Part shown: positions 7,106-15,510 of the stretch, piece after piece
How the letters are laid out: each line of letters opens with the position of its first letter
How positions within the stretch are numbered: the first letter of the stretch is position 1
Assembly (NCBI GenBank): GCA_963821025.1
Contig: CAWGCG010000005.1
Span: 62,001-126,000, forward strand
Source of the DNA: WHSW01 sp963821025
Lineage (GTDB): Bacteria; Actinomycetota; Thermoleophilia; Solirubrobacterales; 70-9
Reading direction: 5' to 3'
DNA: 64,000 nt
The notes under the pieces: model-generated
Database searches by the model: none
What the model was told of the DNA's origin: nothing
Seen by the model: only the letters and a program-made list of their open reading frames with translations
Program-made: the position numbers and the translations under genes

Positions 7106-8539
7106 GTGAACCTGGTCTCCGACGTGCTCGAGCGGTACCCGGCCTCGCGTCCGGCACTGCTCACGATCTCGCGCGAGGGAGAGCGCCGGATCTGGCACTT
7201 CGGCGAGCTGATCGCGATGTCTGCGGGCCTCTCGGGTGCGTTCGCGGCCCGCGGGGTCGGCCGTGGCGACGTGGTCATGACCCTGGTCGGCAACAGGGTC
7301 GAGTGGGTGCTGGCGATGATCGCGTGCTGGCGGATGGGCGCGGTGGCGCTTCCCTGCAACACCCAGCTTCGGGCGAACGACCTCGAGCTCCGGGTCGCGA
7401 GGGCGAACCCGGCCCTCTGCGTCGGCGAGCGGGAGCTTCTCGGCGAGCTTCCCGACGCGGTCGAGGCGATGACCCTGGCCGAGGTCCGCCGGGCGCTCGA
7501 CGAGGACCTTCCCCAGCATCCGCCTGCCGCGGTCGCCGAGCTCGCACCCACCGACCCCGCGCTGATCGTGTTCACCTCCGGCACCACCGGCGAGCCCCGG
7601 GCGGCGCTCCACCTGCAGAGCTACCTGGCCGGGCAAGGCGCCCAAGCCGAGCACTGGCTCGGCGCCCGCGACGGTGAGCTGGTCTGGTGCACGACCGCCA
7701 GCGGCTGGTCGAAGTCGGCGCGCAACGTCTTCGTCGCCCCATGGCTTTGCGGAGCCGCGGCGATGCTCGTCGACCAGCGCTTCGATCCGGCCGAGCGGCT
7801 GGAGCTGATCGAGCGCGAGCGCGTCAACGTCCTCTGCCAGGCTCCGACCGAGTACCGGGCGCTCGCCAAGCGCACCGAACTGCGGCCGCTGCCGTCGCTC
7901 GCGCGCATGGTTTCGGCCGGCGAGGCGCTCAACCCGGAGGTGATCGAGACCTGGCGGCAGGCGACCGATCTCGAGATCTGCGACGGCTACGGCCAGACCG
8001 AGACCGGCCACCTGACCGGCAACCTCGTCGGCGACCCGGTTCGCCCGGGATCGATGGGGCGCGCCTTGCCGGGAATCGATCTGCGAGTCCTCGACGGCGG
8101 GCTCGAGGTGCGGGTGGCCAGCTGCCCGACGTTCTTCGGCCGCTATCTGGGTTCCGAGCCATTCGAGGGCGAGTGGTGGCCCACCGGCGACGTGGTCGGC
8201 GTCGACGAGGACCGCTACTTCTGGTACGAGGGCCGCAGTGACGACCTGATCCTCTCGGCCGGCTATCGGATCGGCCCGTTCGAGGTCGAGTCGGCCCTGC
8301 TCTCGCACCCCGCTGTCGCCGAGGCCGCCGCCGTCGGGGCACCGGATCCCGACCGTGGGGCGGTGGTCCGGGCGATCGTCGTGCTCGGTAACTCCGAGCC
8401 CTCCGACGAGCTCGTCCGCGAGCTCCAGGACCACGTCAAGTCGGTTACCGCGCCCTACAAATACCCGCGCATCGTCGAGTTCGCCGACGAGCTGCCGAAG
8501 ACTTCGAGCGGCAAGCTCAAGCGGTCCGAGCTGCGTTAG
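7106..8539 (+). CDS. AMP-forming acyl-CoA synthetase
   Basis: A 477-residue ANL-superfamily adenylating enzyme that activates a carboxylic acid with ATP and transfers it to CoA. The ATP-binding loop is FTSGTTGEPR at residues 156-165, with Arg where Lys is usual. The A5 motif is DGYGQTETGH, the A8 hinge region reads GRSDDLILSAGYRIGPFEVE, and the catalytic C-terminal lysine is in KTSSGKLKR, Lys470. It is shorter than Acs and resembles the medium-chain/benzoate type. The GTG start lies 16 bases after the preceding stop. It converges with acsA, with only 6 bases between the stop codons. The acid substrate cannot be deduced. Confidence 0.88.
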   Translation: MNLVSDVLERYPASRPALLTISREGERRIWHFGELIAMSAGLSGAFAARGVGRGDVVMTLVGNRVEWVLAMIACWRMGAVALPCNTQLRANDLELRVARANPALCVGERELLGELPDAVEAMTLAEVRRALDEDLPQHPPAAVAELAPTDPALIVFTSGTTGEPRAALHLQSYLAGQGAQAEHWLGARDGELVWCTTASGWSKSARNVFVAPWLCGAAAMLVDQRFDPAERLELIERERVNVLCQAPTEYRALAKRTELRPLPSLARMVSAGEALNPEVIETWRQATDLEICDGYGQTETGHLTGNLVGDPVRPGSMGRALPGIDLRVLDGGLEVRVASCPTFFGRYLGSEPFEGEWWPTGDVVGVDEDRYFWYEGRSDDLILSAGYRIGPFEVESALLSHPAVAEAAAVGAPDPDRGAVVRAIVVLGNSEPSDELVRELQDHVKSVTAPYKYPRIVEFADELPKTSSGKLKRSELR

Positions 8540-8545
8540 CGGCGG

Positions 8546-10540
8546 CTACTCCTCCTCGCCCTCCTTGACCCGGCGCTTGACCACCTCATCGAGTTGCTCG
8601 ACCACATCCGGGTCTCGCAACGTGGTCACGTCGCCGAGCTCGCGACCCTCGGCGATGTCGCGCAGCAGCCTGCGCATGATCTTGCCCGAGCGGGTCTTCG
8701 GCAGGTCGTCTGACCAGACGATCCGCTTCGGGCGCGCGAACTTGCCGATCCGCTTCGCCACCTGCTCGTTGATCCCCCCGACCAGCTCCTCGCCGCCCTC
8801 GAGGTCGCCCTCGAGCGTGACGAAGGCGCAGATCGACTGGCCGGTGTCCTCGTCGGCCTGGCCGATCACGGCGGCCTCGGCGACCTTGGGATGGCTGACG
8901 ATCGCCGACTCGACCTCGGCTGTCGAGAGCCGGTGGCCGGAGACGTTGATCACGTCGTCGACCCGCCCGATCACCCAGATGTAGCCGTCGGAGTCCTGGC
9001 GGGCGGCGTCGCCGACGAAGTACGTCTCGGGGCCGAACTTCTCGAAGTAGGTCTCGACGTAGCGATCGTCGTCGTTGAGCAGGGTGCGCAGCATTCCGGG
9101 CCAGGGCCGCCGCAGCACCAGGAGTCCCTGCTCGGTGCCCGCATCGTTGCCGTCCTCGTCGACCACCGCCGCCTCGACCCCCGGCAACGGCATGCCCGCC
9201 GAGCCCGGCTTGCTGGCCTGGGCCCCGGGCAGGGTGGTGATCATGATGTGCCCGGTCTCGGTCTGCCACCAAGTGTCGACGATCGGGCAGCGCCCGCCCC
9301 CGATCACCTTCCAGTACCAGAGCCACGCCTTCGGATTGATCGGCTCGCCAACCGTTCCCAGCAGTCGCAGCGCCGAGAGATCGTGGCGCTCGGGATACTG
9401 CGCACCCCACTTGATGCAAGCGCGGATCGCGGTCGGCGCCGTGTAGAAGACGGTCACCCCGTAGCGCTCGCAGAGCTCCCACCAGATGTCCTTGTCGGGG
9501 TAGTCGGGGGCGCCCTCGTACATGACCGAGCTCACCCCGTTCATCAGCGGCCCGTAGACGATGTAGGAGTGGCCGGTGACCCAGCCGACGTCGGCCGAGC
9601 ACCAGAAGACGTCGGAATCGGGCTTCAGGTCGAAGACGTTCTTGGTCGTCCAGGCGACCCCGGTGAGATAACCCCCGGTGGTGTGCTGGATCCCCTTCGG
9701 CTTCGCGGTCGAGCCCGACGAGTAGAGGATGTAGAGGGGATGCTCGGCGTCGAGCTCGGCCGGCGGGCACTCGTCCTCAGCCGCATCGATCGCCTCGTCG
9801 TAGTAGAGGTCGCGCTCGGAGTCCATCTCGACCTCGGCGCCGGTGTTGCGGACGACGATCACGGTCTCGATCGAGGGCACCTCGGAGAGGAACTCGTCGA
9901 CCGCCGACTTGATCGGCGCCGTCTTGCCCTTGCGCCGCGCCTCGTCGACCGTGATCAGCGCCTTCGCCTCCGAGAACTGCATCCGCTCCTTGACCGCGTC
10001 GGGAGAGAAGCCGCCGAAGACGACGTTGTGGGGGGCGCCGATCCGAGCGCAGGCGAGCATCGCCACGGCGACCTCCGGGATCATCGGCAGGTAGATGCCG
10101 ACGACGTCGCCCGGCTCCACTCCCCGGTCCTTGAGCACGTTGGCGAGCCGCTGGGTGTCGCGCAGCAGGTCGGCGTAGGTGACCTCGCGCTCCTCGCCCT
10201 CCTCGCCGCGCCAGTAGAAGGCGACCCGGTCGCCGTTACCGGCCTCGAGGTGGCGGTCGAGGCAGTTGACCGAGGCGTTCAGCTTGCCGTCGGCGAACCA
10301 CTTGAAGAACGGCGGATTCGAATCGTCGAGCCCCTCGGTCGGCTCGACCTGCCACTCGAGCTGGCCCGCAAGCTTCGCCCACCACGCCTCGGGATCGCTC
10401 GCGGCCTCCTCGTGCAGCGACTCGTCGTCGACGAGCGCGTTCTCGCGAAAGTCCCCCGGAGGATCGAAGGTCTCCTGATCGAGCAGCTCCCCGAGCTCGG
10501 ACTCGAGCCCGCCCTCTGACTTACCGGATGCGACCTCCAT
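8546..10540 (-). CDS. acsA: Acetyl-CoA synthetase (AMP-forming)
   Basis: A 664-residue enzyme of canonical Acs length that makes acetyl-CoA from acetate, ATP and CoA. Visible motifs are the N-terminal ACAS segment (WWAKLAGQLEWQVEP, FKWFADGKLNASVNCLDRH), the ATP loop LYSSGSTAKPKGIQH, DTWWQTETGHIMITTLPG, the hinge GRVDDVINVSGHRL, and the catalytic acetylatable lysine in KTRSGKIMRR. The ATP loop has Ala where GSTGKPKG is usual, a mild substitution. A strong GGAGG Shine-Dalgarno precedes ATG 10540. The DUF485/ActP acetate symporter genes lie directly upstream on the same strand, giving an acetate uptake and activation cluster. Confidence 0.97.
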   Translation of the reverse strand: MEVASGKSEGGLESELGELLDQETFDPPGDFRENALVDDESLHEEAASDPEAWWAKLAGQLEWQVEPTEGLDDSNPPFFKWFADGKLNASVNCLDRHLEAGNGDRVAFYWRGEEGEEREVTYADLLRDTQRLANVLKDRGVEPGDVVGIYLPMIPEVAVAMLACARIGAPHNVVFGGFSPDAVKERMQFSEAKALITVDEARRKGKTAPIKSAVDEFLSEVPSIETVIVVRNTGAEVEMDSERDLYYDEAIDAAEDECPPAELDAEHPLYILYSSGSTAKPKGIQHTTGGYLTGVAWTTKNVFDLKPDSDVFWCSADVGWVTGHSYIVYGPLMNGVSSVMYEGAPDYPDKDIWWELCERYGVTVFYTAPTAIRACIKWGAQYPERHDLSALRLLGTVGEPINPKAWLWYWKVIGGGRCPIVDTWWQTETGHIMITTLPGAQASKPGSAGMPLPGVEAAVVDEDGNDAGTEQGLLVLRRPWPGMLRTLLNDDDRYVETYFEKFGPETYFVGDAARQDSDGYIWVIGRVDDVINVSGHRLSTAEVESAIVSHPKVAEAAVIGQADEDTGQSICAFVTLEGDLEGGEELVGGINEQVAKRIGKFARPKRIVWSDDLPKTRSGKIMRRLLRDIAEGRELGDVTTLRDPDVVEQLDEVVKRRVKEGEEE

Positions 10541-10606
10541 CTGTCCTCCTTCGAAGTGTGGACCGCCGGGAGCCGCAGGCGCTCGCCCCGCGGCTCCCGC
10601 AGTCTC

Positions 10607-12256
10607 CTACGAACCGCCCGAGGCCGTCCCCGCCGGCTCGCGCTCGCGGCGTCTCCGGCGCGGGGAGAGCCCGGCGCCCTCGATCGGCACCTCGGCACCA
10701 AGTCCGGTCTCGGAGCGCACGTGGAGCTCCTCGAAGCCGCGCTCGGCCTTGACCTCCTCCCGTGAGAGCAGGGTGCCAAGGATGCAGGCGAGGAAGCCAA
10801 GCGGGACGGAGAGGATCGCCGGCTGCGTCAGGGGCACGCCGGGGATGATCTCGATCGGATCGCTGCGCACGTCGGGCCCGATCAGCACCAGGCCGACGGA
10901 GCTGACGACGCCGACCACCACGCCGGCCACCGCGCCCGTGGTGTTGAAACGTTTCCAGGTCAGCGCCAGCAGCAGCGCCGGGAAGTTGGCGCTGGCGGCG
11001 ACGGCAAAGGCGAGCCCGACCATGTAGGAGACGTTCAGGTCGTCGCCGCCGATGATCGCGATCGCGATCGCGATCGCGCCGATGCCCGCGGCGGCGATCC
11101 GCGCCACGTAGACCTCCTCGTGCTCGGAATCACGGCCCTTGCGGATCACGTTGGACCAGACGTCGTGGGCGACCGCGCCCGAGGCCGAGATCACCAGCCC
11201 GGCGACGACCGCCAGAATGGTCGCGAAGGCGACCGCCGCGATGATCGCGAGGAAGGCGTCGCCACCGACGCTTCCCGCTCCGCCGCCCACCTCCTGGGCA
11301 AGCAGTGGTGCCGCCAGGTTGCCGGCCTCGTCCACGCCCCCCGTGGTCCCGGCCTCGCCGAGGATCGCCCGGGCGCCGAAACCGAGGAAGGTGGTCATCA
11401 CGTAGAAGGTGCCGATCAGACCGACCGCCCAGACCACCGATGAGCGCGCCGCCTTGGCGTCTGGCACGGTGAAGAACCGCATCAGGATGTGGGGAAGGCC
11501 CGCGGTCCCGAGCAGCAGCCCGAGGCCGAGCGAGAGCGTGTCGATCGGCTCGGTGAACCGAAGCCCGGGCGCGAGGTAGGCCGAGCCGTCATCCGATTGG
11601 TCCTGGGCGCGGTCGAAGATGTCGAACGGGTTCCAGCCGATCTTGCCGAGCACGAACAGCGACAGGACGATCGTCGCCGTCATCAGCAGCACGGCCTTGA
11701 TGATCTGCACCCAGGTGGTCGCCAGCATGCCGCCGAAGACGACGTAGGTGAGCATGAAGATCCCGGTGAGCGCGACCGCGAGGTTGAAGTTGATCCCCAC
11801 AAGGGCCTGGATCAGGATCCCCGCGCCGACCATCTGCGCGATCAGGTAAAAGGCGGCGACCACGAGGGTGCCGAGCGCCGCCGCCGAGCGCGCGGGCCGC
11901 TCATTGAGCCGGAACGAAAGCACGTCGGCGATCGTGAACTTGCCCGAGTTGCGCATCCGCTCGGCGAGCAGGTAGAGCACGATCAGGAAGGCGACCAGGA
12001 AGCCGACCGAGTAAAGGAAACCGTCGAAGCCGAAGACGAAGATCAGCCCGGCGATACCGAGGAACGATGCCGCCGACATGTAGTCGCCGGCGATCGCGAA
12101 TCCGTTCTGGACACCGGTGATCCCGCGCCCGGCGGCCCAGAACGTGGTCGCGTCCTTGGTCCGCTTCGAGGCCCAGTACGTGATCGCGAGCGTGATCGCG
12201 ACCACGAGCGCGAAGATCGAGACCGCCTCGACGTTTACTTCTGCGAGTACCAGCAT
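10607..12256 (-). CDS. actP: Cation/acetate symporter
   Basis: A 549-residue integral membrane protein of the solute:sodium symporter family with about 13 predicted transmembrane segments. ActP-like sequence includes the N-terminal ASKRTKDATTFWAAGRGITGVQNGFAIAGDYMSAASFLG, which is the conserved Na+/substrate region, and a long QDQSDDGSAYLAPGLRF loop. It should import acetate or related short carboxylates across the plasma membrane. Its ATG overlaps the DUF485 stop by one base (TGATG), the classical yjcH-actP arrangement, and acsA follows. The C-terminal tail is cytosolic and charged (SPRRRRREREPAGTASGGS). Confidence 0.93.
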   Translation of the reverse strand: MLVLAEVNVEAVSIFALVVAITLAITYWASKRTKDATTFWAAGRGITGVQNGFAIAGDYMSAASFLGIAGLIFVFGFDGFLYSVGFLVAFLIVLYLLAERMRNSGKFTIADVLSFRLNERPARSAAALGTLVVAAFYLIAQMVGAGILIQALVGINFNLAVALTGIFMLTYVVFGGMLATTWVQIIKAVLLMTATIVLSLFVLGKIGWNPFDIFDRAQDQSDDGSAYLAPGLRFTEPIDTLSLGLGLLLGTAGLPHILMRFFTVPDAKAARSSVVWAVGLIGTFYVMTTFLGFGARAILGEAGTTGGVDEAGNLAAPLLAQEVGGGAGSVGGDAFLAIIAAVAFATILAVVAGLVISASGAVAHDVWSNVIRKGRDSEHEEVYVARIAAAGIGAIAIAIAIIGGDDLNVSYMVGLAFAVAASANFPALLLALTWKRFNTTGAVAGVVVGVVSSVGLVLIGPDVRSDPIEIIPGVPLTQPAILSVPLGFLACILGTLLSREEVKAERGFEELHVRSETGLGAEVPIEGAGLSPRRRRREREPAGTASGGS

Positions 12257-12657
12257 CAGTTGCTCACCGCCCCGGCGCCGTCACCATTGCCCGCCCTCTC
12301 GGCGGGAGCCGCGCCGCGATGCTCGAGCGCTCGCTCGGCCGCGCGCTTGGCCAACGGGTCGAAGACCCGATCGCTCTGGCGCAGATAGAGCCACCCCAGA
12401 ACCCAGGTCATGACGAACTGCGACAGCGCCAGCAGGTAACCGACCGTGAAGCCTTCGATCAGCCGTTCCCCCATGAAGTCGGGGGCCCACCCGGCCAACG
12501 CGATGAAGCCGAAGTACCAGACGAACACGAACGCCAGCACGGGGACCACGAACGAGCGGCGCTTTTGCTCCAGCTCCTTGAACTCCGGCGACTCCGCGGC
12601 GGCATCCCAATCGATCTCGGGATGGTGTGCCGAGCCTCCTGACGCCTGGTCAGCCAT
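12256..12657 (-). CDS. DUF485 membrane protein (YjcH-like)
   Basis: A 133-residue protein with two hydrophobic segments (FVVPVLAFVFVWYFGFIALAGW and VGYLLALSQFVMTWVLGWLYLRQSD), the standard DUF485 layout. Members are found almost always immediately before actP and are thought to assist the symporter, though their biochemical role is not settled. The N-terminus is hydrophilic and cytosolic. The gene overlaps actP by one base and is the first gene of the acetate cluster; a promoter would lie in the 132-base gap to the divergent MFS gene. Confidence 0.88.
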   Translation of the reverse strand: MADQASGGSAHHPEIDWDAAAESPEFKELEQKRRSFVVPVLAFVFVWYFGFIALAGWAPDFMGERLIEGFTVGYLLALSQFVMTWVLGWLYLRQSDRVFDPLAKRAAERALEHRGAAPAERAGNGDGAGAVSN

Positions 12658-12789
12658 CTCTCACTCCCTAATGCTGCGATCTCTCGGCCTCGAGGTCCCC
12701 CCGGTCACCCAGGCCCTCTCCTACGCCTCCGCTCACCTTTCCCGAAGCGAGGCTCGGCAAACCAACGACGCTCAGCTAATGATTCGGGC

Positions 12790-13965
12790 ATGCGCGGCCG
12801 GCACCGACTGACTCCCGCGCGCGCCGCCTTCGGCGGCATCTTCGTCGTCACCGGCCTCGGGCTGCTCTCGGTCGGGATGACCTTGCCGGTGCTGCCGCGC
12901 TACGTCGAGGGGCCGCTCGGCGGCGGCGAGCTGGAAATCGGGATCGTCACCGGAGCCTTCGCGATCACCGGTCTCGCCTGCCGCCCGATCGCCGGCCACC
13001 TCGCCGATCGCAGGGGGCGCAAGAGAATCGTGATTGGCGGGGCGCTCTCGATCGCCGTCGCGGGGGTCCTCTATTTCGTCCCGGCCGGGGTGCCGGGGCT
13101 GATCGTCGCCCGGCTCTTCCTCGGCGCCGGCGAGGGCGCCGTCTACACCGCGGGCTCGGCCTGGATCGTCGACCTGGCCCCGCCCGAGCGCCGCGGCCGG
13201 ATCATCGGCTACTACGGGTTGGCGATCTGGGGCGGGCTGGCGCTCGGCCCGCCGATCGGGGAGCTGATCCTGCAGACGACCAGCTTCGAGATGGTCTGGG
13301 CCTTCGCCGCCGCGGCGCCGCTCATCGGGGCGCTGATCGCGCTGCGGATCCCCGAGGTGTTTCGTCCCCGTGCCGACCATCAGTTCGAGCGCAGCTTCCT
13401 CGCCCACGAGGCGCTGCGACCGGGCCTCGGGCTCGCGCTCGCGATCGTCGGCTACGCGACCATGGCCGCGTTCATCGTCCTCCACCTCGACCAGCGCGAG
13501 ATCGGGCACGGCGCCGCGGTGTTCACGGCCTTCGCCGCGATGGTCGTGGTGATGCGCGTCCTCGGCGGCTGGCTGCCCGACCGTTTCGGGCCTATCCGCT
13601 GCGCCGTCGGCGCCGGCCTGATCGAGGCGGCCGGGCTGCTGGCGATCGCCACCGCGCAGAGCCTGCCCGCGGCGTTGCTGGGGGCGATGGCGATGGGCGC
13701 CGGTTTCTCCTTGCTGTTCCCATCCCTGGCCCTGTTGGTGGTCAACCGGGTCCCGGCGGAGCGTCGCGGCGTCGCAATGGGCACCTTCACCGCCTTCTTC
13801 GACGTCGGCGTCGGCCTCGGCAGCCCGCTCGCCGGCGCCGCCGCCGCGCTCGGCGGCTACTCGGCTGCGTTCGCGCTCGCCGCCGGCTGCGCGCTGGGGA
13901 CGGTGACGGTCGCCCTCTCGCTCAGAAGAGCGTCGGCTGCGCTGCCGGCGGCGGCGCCTTCCTGA
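12790..13965 (+). CDS. MFS transporter, 12-TM
   Basis: A 391-residue major facilitator protein with about 12 hydrophobic segments. The MFS signature between TM2 and TM3 is visible as GHLADRRGRKRIVIGG, and a motif-C-like stretch GYYGLAIWGGLALGPPIGE lies in TM5. Such proteins usually export drugs or metabolites in exchange for protons; the substrate is unknown. It is divergent from the acetate cluster, and its 3' end overlaps the radical SAM gene on the other strand by 44 bases, so both C-termini are encoded by the same DNA. Confidence 0.88.
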   Translation: MRGRHRLTPARAAFGGIFVVTGLGLLSVGMTLPVLPRYVEGPLGGGELEIGIVTGAFAITGLACRPIAGHLADRRGRKRIVIGGALSIAVAGVLYFVPAGVPGLIVARLFLGAGEGAVYTAGSAWIVDLAPPERRGRIIGYYGLAIWGGLALGPPIGELILQTTSFEMVWAFAAAAPLIGALIALRIPEVFRPRADHQFERSFLAHEALRPGLGLALAIVGYATMAAFIVLHLDQREIGHGAAVFTAFAAMVVVMRVLGGWLPDRFGPIRCAVGAGLIEAAGLLAIATAQSLPAALLGAMAMGAGFSLLFPSLALLVVNRVPAERRGVAMGTFTAFFDVGVGLGSPLAGAAAALGGYSAAFALAAGCALGTVTVALSLRRASAALPAAAPS

Positions 13966-14932
13966 CCGCCTCGGGGCTCGGCCGTGGCCGAAAACGCCGC
14001 GGCTTCGAGCCCGCCTGCGCGAGCGCGGAAAGCCGCGACGCCTCCTGCTTCGGCAGATAGGCGCCGCGCGCGTAGAGCGCCTCATAGCGATCGACGAGGT
14101 CGGGGCGGTACTGGCGTAGCCAGTCGAACCAGATCTCGCGGACCTCGCCGCGCAGGTGCAGGCCGATGCCGCCGACGCTCTCGGCCCCCGCCTCGCCGAG
14201 CAAGCCGAGCAGCTCCTCGACCTGCTTCGGGTCGTCGTTGATCCCCGGCAGCAGCGGCGCCACCAGCACGCCGGTGGGGATCCCGTTGCGAACCAGCTCG
14301 CCGACCGCCTCGATCCGCTTGCGCGGATGCGGGGTGTGCGGCTCGGTCTCGCGCCACGCCTTTTCGTCGAGGGTCGGGATCGAGAGGTTGGCGACGAACT
14401 CGGTGCGCGCCGCGAGCTCGCCGAACAGGTCGAGGTCGCGTAGCAGCAGCGGCGACTTGGTCAGCACCGAGCACGGGTTGGCGTAATCGCGCATCGCCTC
14501 CCAGATGCCGCGGGTGAGCCGGTAGCGGCTCTCGACCCACTGATAGGGATCGGTGTTGGTCCCGAGCGCGACGTGAGCACCCTTCCACGATGGGCGCGCG
14601 AGCTCGGCCCTGGCCAGCTCCGGCGCGTTCACCTTGACCACAATCTGGCGCTCGAAGTCCTCGCGCGCGTTCAGATCGAGGTAGGTGTGGGTGGGGCGAG
14701 CGAAGCAGTAAGTACAGGCATGGGTGCATCCGCGATAGGGATTGATCGTGTAGCGGAAGGGCATCCGCGAGCGCTTCGGCACCGCGTTGATCACCGAGCG
14801 TGCCTCGACCTCGTGGAAGTTGATCCCGAGCGCCTCAGGCGCGTCGAAGGTGCGGACCACCGTCTCGCCCACTCCGGGAAGCGAGCTCTGAGCGGCGGCG
14901 CCGGTCTCCAGGTTCTCCCATCTCACGAACAC
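13922..14932 (-). CDS. Rv2578c-family radical SAM protein, LexA-box controlled
   Basis: A 336-residue radical SAM protein of the actinobacterial Rv2578c family, related to spore photoproduct lyase-like proteins. The [4Fe-4S] motif is CTHACTYC (CxxxCxxC) in the segment YRGCTHACTYCFARPTHTYLD. A TIM-barrel follows with GTNTDPYQWVE and LTKSPLLLRD, and the tail is basic and proline-rich. The reaction of the family is unknown. The start is GTG 14932 or, giving MRWENLETG, GTG 14926. Both lie in or at the edge of a perfect LexA-type operator (14926-14939), so the gene is probably SOS-induced and its message leaderless or nearly so. Its 3' end overlaps the convergent MFS gene. Confidence 0.88.
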   Translation of the reverse strand: MFVRWENLETGAAAQSSLPGVGETVVRTFDAPEALGINFHEVEARSVINAVPKRSRMPFRYTINPYRGCTHACTYCFARPTHTYLDLNAREDFERQIVVKVNAPELARAELARPSWKGAHVALGTNTDPYQWVESRYRLTRGIWEAMRDYANPCSVLTKSPLLLRDLDLFGELAARTEFVANLSIPTLDEKAWRETEPHTPHPRKRIEAVGELVRNGIPTGVLVAPLLPGINDDPKQVEELLGLLGEAGAESVGGIGLHLRGEVREIWFDWLRQYRPDLVDRYEALYARGAYLPKQEASRLSALAQAGSKPRRFRPRPSPEAVRKAPPPAAQPTLF

Positions 14933-14939
14933 ATGTTCG
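14926..14939 (-). promoter_or_regulatory. LexA operator (SOS box) at the radical SAM gene
   Basis: The 14-mer CGAACACATGTTCG fits the Gram-positive SOS box CGAAC-N4-GTTCG perfectly. Its 13-base core is identical to the box at the lexA promoter (34038-34050). Read on the minus strand, it is preceded by GTATG, in the place where lexA has its -10, so LexA binding would cover the transcription and translation start. Confidence 0.85.
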
Positions 14940-14980
14940 CATACGGTGCAGACCTCCCAAAGGTGGGGCGGGGGTACGCT

Positions 14981-14998
14981 TAGATAGCTAGCTATCTA
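14981..14998. promoter_or_regulatory. Perfect 18-bp palindrome, probable MarR operator
   Basis: TAGATAGCTAGCTATCTA is a perfect palindrome, strikingly A+T-rich against its GC-rich surroundings. It lies 20 bases upstream of the start of the MarR-type gene at 15019. Size and position fit an autoregulatory MarR-dimer site for the MarR/MFS operon. Confidence 0.8.
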
Positions 14999-15018
14999 CC
15001 TTGCTACCCTCGGGAGAG

Positions 15019-15510
15019 ATGGCAACCGAGCTGAGGACGAGCGAGAGTGCCACGCGCGAGGTCAGCGCCATGCGCGAGGACTTCGACGCCGCCTGGGACG
15101 AGTTCCTCGCCGCGATCCGCAAGGCTCGCGGCCGCGCCGCCCAGGAGGCCGAGCGCGAGGGTCTCAGCCTCGCCCAATTCCAGCTGCTCTACTCGTTCGC
15201 CGGGCCCAGCGCGGCCGATGGTGCCAGCGTCGGCGCGCTCGCCGAGGGGGCCGGCGTCGCCCAGCCGACCGCCACCAGGATGCTCGACGGGCTCGAGCGC
15301 CAGGGAGTGGTCGAGCGCCGGCCCTCGCAGGAGGACCGGCGCAGCGTCGTCGTCTCATTGACGGCGAAGGGGCGCAGGATGCTCGAGCACAAGCGGGCCC
15401 TGGTCGCCTCGAAGCGCGAGCTTGTCTACGACTCGCTCGCGGCCGCCGACCGGGCCGCGGCCGCTCGCCTGCTGCGGGCGCTGGCCGCGGCGATCGAGGC
15501 GCCGCGATGA
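15019..15510 (+). CDS. MarR-family transcriptional regulator
   Basis: A 163-residue winged-helix repressor. The recognition region runs VGALAEGAGVAQPTATRMLDGLERQGVVERRPSQEDRRSVVVSLTAKG, with the typical DxRs wing motif (EDRRS), framed by dimerisation helices at both ends. I chose ATG 15019 because GGGAGAG lies just upstream; TTG 15001 is possible. A perfect palindrome at 14981-14998 is the likely binding site. The stop overlaps the ATG of an MFS pump (ATGA), so this is a regulator/efflux operon in which a small-molecule ligand would relieve repression of the pump. Confidence 0.9.
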   Translation: MATELRTSESATREVSAMREDFDAAWDEFLAAIRKARGRAAQEAEREGLSLAQFQLLYSFAGPSAADGASVGALAEGAGVAQPTATRMLDGLERQGVVERRPSQEDRRSVVVSLTAKGRRMLEHKRALVASKRELVYDSLAAADRAAAARLLRALAAAIEAPR

